Of a DNA stretch of 64,000 nt, positions 56,692 through 64,000 are shown piece after piece. The number at the start of each line of letters is the position of its first letter. Positions within the stretch are counted from its first letter, which is position 1. The DNA is taken from NCBI RefSeq assembly GCF_014191875.1, contig NZ_JACHXD010000005.1, forward strand, positions 248,001 through 312,000, in the 5' to 3' direction. Both the position numbers and the translations under genes were made by a program. The stretch comes from Pseudoduganella violacea. GTDB taxonomy: Bacteria; Pseudomonadota; Gammaproteobacteria; Burkholderiales; Burkholderiaceae_D. The notes under the pieces were generated by a model, which was not told the origin of the DNA, did no database searches, and worked only from the letters and a program-made list of their open reading frames with translations.

Positions 56692-59076
56692 ATGCCAACT
56701 ATTAACGAGATTCTCAAGACCATGGACTACGGCCCAGCACCCGAAGGCACGAAAGAAGCGCAAGCCTGGCTGGAACAGCGTTCCCGCACATTCGGCCTGT
56801 TCATCGACAATACCTGGAGCGAGCCGGGCGAACTGTTCGCCTCCACCAACCCGGCCGACGGCAAGCAGCTGGCCGAGCTGACCCAAGCCACCACCGACGA
56901 CGTGGAACGCGCCGTGCAGGCCGCGCGCCGCGCCCAGCCGGGCTGGCAAGGCCTGGGCGGCCATGGCCGCGCGCGCATCCTGTACGCCATCGCGCGCCTG
57001 ATGCAAAAGCATGCGCGCCTGTTCGCCGTGCTGGAAACCCTGGACAACGGCAAGACCATCCGCGAAACCCGCGACGCCGACCTGCCGCTGGTGGCGCGCC
57101 ACTTCTACTACCACGCCGGCTGGGCGCAATTGCAGGATGAGGAATTCGCCGGCCACCGTCCGGTGGGCGTCGTCGGCCAGATCGTGCCATGGAACTTCCC
57201 GCTGCTGATGCTGGCGTGGAAGATCGCCCCCGCACTGGCCGCCGGCAACACCGTGGTCTTCAAACCGGCCGAATTCACCTCGCTGACCGCCATGCTGTTC
57301 GCCGAAATCTGCGTGCAGGCTGGCGTGCCGGCCGGCGTGGTCAACATCGTCACCGGCGACGGCCGCGTGGGCGAAGCCATCGTCAAGCATGAAGGCATCG
57401 ACAAGCTGGCCTTCACCGGCTCCACCGAAGTGGGCCGCCTGATCCGCGAAGCCACCGCCGGCAGCGGCAAGAAACTGTCGCTGGAACTGGGCGGCAAATC
57501 GCCCTTCATCGTGTTCGAAGACGCCGACCTGGACGCCGCCGTCGAAGGTCTGGTCGATTCGATCTGGTTCAACCAGGGCCAGGTCTGCTGCGCCGGTTCG
57601 CGCCTGCTGGTGCAGGAATCGGTGGAACAGCGCTTCCTGGCCAAGCTGCGCGCCCGCATGGACAATCTGCGCCTGGGCTCGCCGCTGGATAAATCGATGG
57701 ACATCGGCGCCCTGGTCGATCCGGTACAGCGCCAGCGCATCGCCGGCCTGGTGGACTCGGCCCGCGCCGAAGGCTGCACCGTGTACCAGCCGGCCGGCTG
57801 CGAAATCCCGGCCGACGGTTCCTGGTTCCCGCCGACCCTGATCACCGGCGCCTCGACCGCCGCCGCCGTGTCGCAAGCCGAAATCTTTGGCCCGGTGCTG
57901 GTGGCGATGAGCTTCCGCACCCCGGCCGAAGCGGTGCAACTGGCGAACAACACCGTGTACGGCCTGGCTTCCTGCGTGTGGACCGAGAACATCTCGCTGG
58001 CGCTGGACGTGGCGCCGCAGATCAAGGCCGGCGTGGTGTGGATCAATACCGCCAACCAGTTCGACGCCGCTTGCGGCTTCGGCGGCTACCGCGAATCCGG
58101 CTATGGCCGCGAGGGCGGCCGCGAAGGCATGTACGAATACCTGGTGCCGGTGTCGGAAGACGCGCGCCCCGCCGCGCCGGTGGTGGAGAAGTCCAAGGCC
58201 AAAGCCGCTCCTGCCGCTTCCGCCGATCCATTCGCCATCGACCGCACCGCCAAGCTGTACATCGGCGGCAAGCAGGCCCGCCCTGACGGCGCCTACAGCC
58301 GCGCCGTGCATGGCGCCGACGGCAAGTTCATCGCCGAAGTGGGCGAGGGCAACCGCAAGGACATCCGCAACGCCGTGGAAGCCGCGCACAAAGCCGCCGG
58401 CTGGACCAAGGCCACCGCGCATAACCGCGCCCAGGTGCTGTACTACATCGCCGAAAACCTGGCCGCGCGCGGCGAGGAATTCGCGGCCCGCATCGGCGCC
58501 ATGACCGGCGCCAAGAATCCCGAGAAGGAAGTGCAGGCTTCGATCGAGCGCCTGTTCTACTGGGCCGCTTGGGCCGATAAATATGACGGTCTGGCGCATC
58601 AGCCGCCTATGCATGGCATCACCGTGGCTCTGAACGAAGCCATTGGCGTGATCGGCGTGGTCTGCCCGAACGAGAATCCGCTGCTCGGCCTGATCTCCCT
58701 GGTCGCTCCCGCCATCGCCGTGGGCAACCGCGTGGTGGTCGTGCCGTCGGAAGCGCATCCGCTGTCGGCCACCGATCTGTACCAGGTGTTCGATACGTCG
58801 GACCTGCCGGGCGGCGTGGTGAACATCGTCACCGGCAGCGCCGACGAGCTGGCGCGCACCCTGGCTACGCACGCCGATATCGACGCGGTATGGCGCCACG
58901 ACGGTTCGGCCGAAGGCTGCGCCGAAGTGGAACGCCTGTCGGCCGCTTCGCTGAAGCGCACCTGGACCGGCGGCGCCAAAGGCCGCGACTGGTACAGCAC
59001 CGCGCAAGCGGGTGGCCGTGCCGTGCTGGCGCATGCGTCGCAAGTGAAAAATATCTGGATTCCATACGGCGTATAA
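56692..59076 (+). CDS. Two-domain aldehyde dehydrogenase (ALDH16-like)
   Basis: A 794-residue protein with two ALDH-fold domains. Domain 1 (about 30-490) is complete: PWNFPLLMLAWKIAPALAAGN, FTGSTEVG, the Glu motif LELGGKSPFIVF and the Cys motif FNQGQVCCAGSR. Domain 2 (about 515-790) has YIGGKQARPDGAYSRAV, VGVVCPNENPLLGLISL and VNIVTGSADELARTL, but has lost the GGK and GQxC catalytic segments; instead it has DAVWRHDGSAEGCAE. This layout is ALDH16. It lies 15 bases after deoC, so oxidation of acetaldehyde from deoxyribose cleavage is a reasonable guess. Confidence 0.9.
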   Translation: MPTINEILKTMDYGPAPEGTKEAQAWLEQRSRTFGLFIDNTWSEPGELFASTNPADGKQLAELTQATTDDVERAVQAARRAQPGWQGLGGHGRARILYAIARLMQKHARLFAVLETLDNGKTIRETRDADLPLVARHFYYHAGWAQLQDEEFAGHRPVGVVGQIVPWNFPLLMLAWKIAPALAAGNTVVFKPAEFTSLTAMLFAEICVQAGVPAGVVNIVTGDGRVGEAIVKHEGIDKLAFTGSTEVGRLIREATAGSGKKLSLELGGKSPFIVFEDADLDAAVEGLVDSIWFNQGQVCCAGSRLLVQESVEQRFLAKLRARMDNLRLGSPLDKSMDIGALVDPVQRQRIAGLVDSARAEGCTVYQPAGCEIPADGSWFPPTLITGASTAAAVSQAEIFGPVLVAMSFRTPAEAVQLANNTVYGLASCVWTENISLALDVAPQIKAGVVWINTANQFDAACGFGGYRESGYGREGGREGMYEYLVPVSEDARPAAPVVEKSKAKAAPAASADPFAIDRTAKLYIGGKQARPDGAYSRAVHGADGKFIAEVGEGNRKDIRNAVEAAHKAAGWTKATAHNRAQVLYYIAENLAARGEEFAARIGAMTGAKNPEKEVQASIERLFYWAAWADKYDGLAHQPPMHGITVALNEAIGVIGVVCPNENPLLGLISLVAPAIAVGNRVVVVPSEAHPLSATDLYQVFDTSDLPGGVVNIVTGSADELARTLATHADIDAVWRHDGSAEGCAEVERLSAASLKRTWTGGAKGRDWYSTAQAGGRAVLAHASQVKNIWIPYGV

Positions 59077-59102
59077 GTCTTAAGCAAATACGCTGATCCA
59101 AG

Positions 59103-59134
59103 GGGCCGCAGTCCGGGAAACCGGGCTGCGGCCC
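59103..59134 (+). other. Strong intercistronic hairpin before deoA
   Basis: GGGCCGCAG...CCGG / CCGG...CTGCGGCCC with a GAAA tetraloop. No T-run follows, so it is more likely a stabilising or processing element than a full terminator. Confidence 0.55.
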
Positions 59135-59162
59135 AAGTACCTTTCAACACAAGAGAGTAAAT

Positions 59163-60485
59163 ATGTTTCTGACCCAGGAAATTATCCGCAAGAAGCGCGA
59201 TGGCGGCGTAATGAGCGCTGAAGAGATTCAATTTTTCGTGCGCGGCATTACCGACGGCAGCGTCAGCGAAGGGCAGATCGCCGCGCTGGCGATGGCGGTC
59301 TTCTTCAACGATATGAGCATGGATGAACGCGTGGCTTTCACCCTGGCCATGCGCGACTCCGGCGAAGTGCTGGACTGGAAATCGCTGAACCTGCCAGGTC
59401 CCGTGATGGACAAGCACTCCACCGGCGGCGTGGGCGACGTGGTGTCCCTGATGCTTGGCCCGATGATCGCGGCTTGCGGCGGCTTCGTGCCGATGATCTC
59501 CGGCCGTGGCCTGGGCCACACCGGCGGCACCCTGGATAAATTCGATTCCATCCCCGGCTATTGCACGGTGCCGGACAACACCCTGTTCCGCAAAGTGGTG
59601 CAGGACGTGGGCGTGGCCATCATCGGCCAGACCGCATCGCTGGCGCCGTCCGACAAGCGCTTCTACTCGATCCGCGACGTTACCGCGACCGTGGAATCGG
59701 TGGCCATGATCACCGGCTCCATCCTGTCGAAGAAGCTGGCGGCGGGCCTGGACGTGCTGGCCATGGACGTGAAAGCGGGCAGCGGCGCCTTCATGCCGAG
59801 CTATGAAAAATCGGTGGAACTGGCGGAGAGCATCGTCAAGGTCGGCAATGGCGCCGGCACCCTGACCTCGGCCCTGCTGACCGATATGAACGAATCGCTG
59901 TCGCCATGGGCCGGCAACGCCGTTGAAGTGCGCGGCGCGATCGACTACCTGACCGGCAAATTCCGCCCGGCCCGCCTGCACGAAGTCACCATGGCCCTGT
60001 GCGCCGAGATGCTGGTGATGGGCAAGCTGGCCGCCAATGAAGCCGACGCGCGCGCCAAGCTGCAGGCGGCTCTCGATTCCGGTGCCGCCGCCGAGCGTTT
60101 CGCGCGCATGGTGACGGCCCTGGGCGGCCCGGCCGACCTGCTGGAAAACATGGACAAGCACCTGGAAAAAGCGCCGATCATCCTGCCGGTGCCCGCGCCG
60201 CGCGCCGGCTTCGCCGCCAAGACCGACTGCCGTGGCCTGGGCCTGGCCGTGGTTGCGCTGGGCGGCGGCCGCCGCCGTCCGAGCGACGCCATCGACTTTG
60301 CCGTCGGCCTGACCGACCTGGTGGAACTGGGCCAGCCGCTGCAAGCCGGCCAGCCCATGGCCACCGTGCACGCCCGCACTCAAGCCGCCGCCGAACAGGC
60401 AGTGCGCGAAGTGCAGGCAGCGTACGAGATCGCCGACGCCGCGCCGGCCGTCAACCCTATCGTCTACCGCACCATCCGTCCTTGA
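59163..60485 (+). CDS. deoA: Thymidine phosphorylase
   Basis: DeoA cleaves thymidine and deoxyuridine to base and deoxyribose 1-phosphate. The 440-residue length is the E. coli DeoA length. The signature [15 protein letters not shown] near residue 83, [14 protein letters not shown], the substrate-binding [19 protein letters not shown] (split) and the PYNP C-terminal domain are all present. A strong hairpin precedes it, 28 bases upstream. It belongs to the operon running from punA. Confidence 0.95.
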   Translation: MFLTQEIIRKKRDGGVMSAEEIQFFVRGITDGSVSEGQIAALAMAVFFNDMSMDERVAFTLAMRDSGEVLDWKSLNLPGPVMDKHSTGGVGDVVSLMLGPMIAACGGFVPMISGRGLGHTGGTLDKFDSIPGYCTVPDNTLFRKVVQDVGVAIIGQTASLAPSDKRFYSIRDVTATVESVAMITGSILSKKLAAGLDVLAMDVKAGSGAFMPSYEKSVELAESIVKVGNGAGTLTSALLTDMNESLSPWAGNAVEVRGAIDYLTGKFRPARLHEVTMALCAEMLVMGKLAANEADARAKLQAALDSGAAAERFARMVTALGGPADLLENMDKHLEKAPIILPVPAPRAGFAAKTDCRGLGLAVVALGGGRRRPSDAIDFAVGLTDLVELGQPLQAGQPMATVHARTQAAAEQAVREVQAAYEIADAAPAVNPIVYRTIRP

Positions 60486-60493
60486 GGCAAAAC

Positions 60494-62112
<1,619 letters not shown>

Positions 62113-62115
62113 CCC

Positions 62116-62544
62116 TTACTGCTTCCAGGGATCGTAGGTTCCGATACTCCACACATGGCCTTCGGGGTCGCGCAGGGTGAAGCCGCGGCCGCCGTAGTCC
62201 TCGTCCTTTAATTCCATCAGAATCGGCGCACCCGCCCTCAGGGCGCGTTCATAGACTTCGTCGGCATTGTTGACCACCAGGTAAGCGCTCTGGGTGACCG
62301 CCATGCCGATCTCGCCGGGCTGTTTCATCAGCCTGCCGTATTCGGTGTCGAAAATGGAACCGAGCATCACCATGCCATTGCCGTAGGAAAGCTGGGCATG
62401 GGCGATGGAGCCATCTTCGTTCGGCACGACCAGCGCGGCTTCAAAACCCAAGGTGCTGCATAGCCAGTCGATGGCGCCGGGCGCGTCGCGGTAGCGCATG
62501 CAGGGCAAGATGGTGGCGCGCGTTTCTTTCGGAATGTTCGACAT
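62116..62544 (-). CDS. VOC-superfamily (glyoxalase/PhnB-like) protein
   Basis: A 142-residue protein of the vicinal-oxygen-chelate fold: TILPCMRYRDAPGAIDWLCSTLGFEA at the start, AHAQLSYGNGMVMLG in the middle, and the terminal FTLRDPEGHVWSIGTY with a metal-type Glu-His region. The ATG at 62544 has GGGAGAG 5-6 bases upstream; the frame is open earlier. It is convergent with the deaminase gene. Members of this superfamily range from glyoxalases to antibiotic-binding proteins, so no reaction can be assigned. Confidence 0.85.
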   Translation of the reverse strand: MSNIPKETRATILPCMRYRDAPGAIDWLCSTLGFEAALVVPNEDGSIAHAQLSYGNGMVMLGSIFDTEYGRLMKQPGEIGMAVTQSAYLVVNNADEVYERALRAGAPILMELKDEDYGGRGFTLRDPEGHVWSIGTYDPWKQ

Positions 62545-62665
62545 GCTTCTCTCCCAGATCAATGTGGTTGGCGGCGGCATTGCGGGGGTATGGCGGGCGG
62601 GGTTCAGGCAATATAGCCCAGTGGGGAGGAGGGGGCAAGCGGCGCGCACGCAACGCGGCAAAGCG

Positions 62666-63430
62666 CTACATTTGCTGGAATAAATGGGTGTTGCCGCGGC
62701 TGACTTCGAGTTCCTCCGGGAAGTTCTTCACGCGCACCATCTGCCGCCCGCGCAAGTCGCGGGTGACTTCGCTGATGGCGTCCACGCGCACCAGGGTTGA
62801 GCGGTGGATGCGCCAGAATTCATCGGGATCGAGTTCCTCTTCCAGTTCTTTCAGCGTCTTGCGGATCAGGACTTCGCCCTGCGCCGTCTGCACCCGTGTG
62901 TACTTTTCGTCGGCGCGGAAGAACAGGATTTCGCGCGTGCTGATCATGCGCAGGCTGTTGCCGACCTGGGCCTGGATCCAGTGCAGGTAGTCGGCCGCCT
63001 TGGCGGGCTGATTTTTCTGCAGCAGCTGGCTGAGCTGGCGTTCGATATCATTCGGCTGCTGTCCCAGCCTAGCCTGCAGGCGCGCGCAGGTGGTTTTCAG
63101 GCGCTCGCCGCCGGCCGGTTTCAGCAGGTAGTCGAGCGCGCCCTGTTCGAAGGCTTCGATCGCGTACTGGTCGTAAGCGGTGATGAAGACGATATGGCAG
63201 CGGTTGAACAGCATGCGCGCCGCTTCGATGCCGGACAGGCCGGGCATGCGGATATCGAGGAAGACGATGTCGGGCTGGTGCTGGCCGGCCAGCGCAATGG
63301 CTTCGATGCCGTTGCCTGCCTCGGCCACGATCTCCAGCTCGGGCCAGGCTTCGCGCAGGCGGCTGCGCAGCAGGTCGCGCATGGGTTCTTCATCGTCGGC
63401 AATCAGGGCGGTGGCGCGGGGATGGCTCAT
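62666..63430 (-). CDS. LytTR-family response regulator
   Basis: A 254-residue regulator. The receiver domain (about 7-120) has ADDEEPMRDLL, Asp59 in VFLDIRMPGLSG, the switch Thr in VFITAYDQYA and the Lys in LLKPAGGERL. The LytTR DNA-binding domain (about 150-250) has EILFFRADEKYTRVQT and FWRIHRSTLVRVDAI. Its start overlaps the kinase stop by four bases, so the pair is co-translated. The target promoters are unknown. Confidence 0.93.
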   Translation of the reverse strand: MSHPRATALIADDEEPMRDLLRSRLREAWPELEIVAEAGNGIEAIALAGQHQPDIVFLDIRMPGLSGIEAARMLFNRCHIVFITAYDQYAIEAFEQGALDYLLKPAGGERLKTTCARLQARLGQQPNDIERQLSQLLQKNQPAKAADYLHWIQAQVGNSLRMISTREILFFRADEKYTRVQTAQGEVLIRKTLKELEEELDPDEFWRIHRSTLVRVDAISEVTRDLRGRQMVRVKNFPEELEVSRGNTHLFQQM

Positions 63431-64000
63431 GGTTTGGACTCGGCAAAAATATCGGGGGCGAAGGGCACGCGGATCGAGGCGCGGCAGCCGCCTTCGAGCG
63501 GGGTTTCGATCACCAGCTCGGCGCGGTTACCGTACACCAGGCGCAGGCGTTCGCGCACATTGGTCAGGCCCACGCCGTCGGCCGCATGCAGATTGAAGCC
63601 GACGCCGTCATCCTGCACGTCGACTTGCAGCATATTGCCGTTGACGCTGGCGCGGATATCGATGCGGCCGCCTTCGATCTTCGGCTCCAGTCCATGCTTG
63701 ATCGAATTCTCGATCAGGATCTGCAGCATCATGGGCGGGAAGGTGGCGCTTTCCAGCTCAGGCGGCACGTCGATGGACACGGCCAGCCGCGCCTTCATGC
63801 GCGCCTGCATGATGGCCAAATAGGAACGCGACAGCACGATCTGCTTTTGCAGCGTGCCGTTGCCGCGCGCCTTCATCTGCGGCAAGGTGGAACGCAGGTA
63901 TTCGATCAGGTGGGTGTGGATTTTGGCGGCCTGTGGCGGGTCGGTCTCGATCAGCTGGCCGATCAGGGCCAGGGTATTGAACAGGAAATGCGGTTCGACC
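63427..64000 (-). CDS. LytS/YehU-type sensor histidine kinase (5'-truncated by window edge)
   Basis: The C-terminal part of a histidine kinase that enters from the right edge. Reading in from 64000 the frame gives VEPHFLFNTLALIGQL, the His_kinase (LytS type) phosphorylation motif with the PHFLFN His. This is followed by the HATPase N-box ILIENSIKHGLEP, the G1 box DVQDDGVGF and VGLTNVRERL. The sensing and membrane parts are outside the window. It is upstream of the LytTR regulator with a 4-base overlap. Confidence 0.9.
   Translation of the reverse strand, partial: VEPHFLFNTLALIGQLIETDPPQAAKIHTHLIEYLRSTLPQMKARGNGTLQKQIVLSRSYLAIMQARMKARLAVSIDVPPELESATFPPMMLQILIENSIKHGLEPKIEGGRIDIRASVNGNMLQVDVQDDGVGFNLHAADGVGLTNVRERLRLVYGNRAELVIETPLEGGCRASIRVPFAPDIFAESKP

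Noticed and set aside
55444..59043. A 1199-codon open frame on the minus strand across deoB, deoC and the ALDH gene
   Set aside because: It is antisense to three genes with clear catalytic motifs; long antisense frames are common in high-G+C DNA and its His/Gln/Arg-rich translation has no recognisable domain.
57100..59076. A frameshift or gene fusion error in the ALDH gene
   Set aside because: The frame is continuous and both domains are well conserved; the two-domain ALDH16 layout is a known architecture.

Overview
The window is a stretch of high-G+C chromosome that looks like a betaproteobacterium of the Oxalobacteraceae (Massilia/Duganella/Pseudoduganella type). The main support is the gene order secA, argJ, DUF815 ATPase, mutT, yacG, zapD, coaE, pilD, pilC, pilB, which is typical of Burkholderiales. 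The abundance of TonB-dependent receptors, including an Oar-type one, also fits. No rRNA, tRNA, CRISPR array, prophage or intact insertion sequence was seen. The two edges cut secA (left) and a LytS-type histidine kinase (right). Taxonomy and all functional calls rest on motif recognition alone.

Layout. 1-16 kb is largely housekeeping: secA, an orphan PAS histidine kinase, a porin plus small PBP-like protein, argJ, the ATPase/mutT pair, yacG, zapD, coaE, the type IV pilus genes pilD-pilC-pilB, and a CorC/CNNM membrane protein. 16-18.4 kb is an accessory patch: an AraC-type regulator, an isolated nuoB paralogue, and a DUF4214 protein in an AT-rich setting. 18.4-27.6 kb is purine catabolism: uraH and puuE (divergent), then xdhA-xdhB-xdhC-guaD and a secreted adenosine deaminase. 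27.9-35.7 kb is a probable phosphate-starvation locus. Three TGTCAT repeats with 11-bp spacing (a PHO box) precede a giant Oar-like TonB receptor, followed by a 5'-nucleotidase lipoprotein, a phospholipase-D-like protein and an S1/P1 nuclease. 35.7-36.9 kb is a lower-G+C two-gene island encoding a JAMM-like protein without a signal peptide and a small secreted protein; it resembles an effector-immunity pair. 37-42.5 kb holds a solute-binding protein, a DeoR regulator, an OmpR-type regulator that lacks its phospho-accepting Asp, a Fur-boxed catecholate receptor gene, and a FitAB/VapBC-type toxin-antitoxin pair.

42.6-62.1 kb is nucleoside uptake and use: a BMP-type nucleoside ABC importer (binding protein, ATPase, two permeases), a divergent TonB receptor, a pseudouridine kinase/glycosidase/LysR operon, and the deo-type operon punA-deoB-deoC-ALDH16-deoA-cdd-deaminase. 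The right end has a VOC protein and a LytTR/LytS two-component pair.

Taken together, much of 18-62 kb can be read as a chain for living on environmental nucleic acids. The proposed steps are nuclease and 5'-nucleotidase outside the inner membrane, TonB and ABC uptake, nucleoside phosphorolysis and deamination, ribose and deoxyribose routing through DeoB/DeoC/ALDH, and purine base oxidation through GuaD/Xdh/UraH/PuuE. Dispersed palindromic repeats of one family (core GGTGTCAGGCACC-like) sit at three intergenic places.
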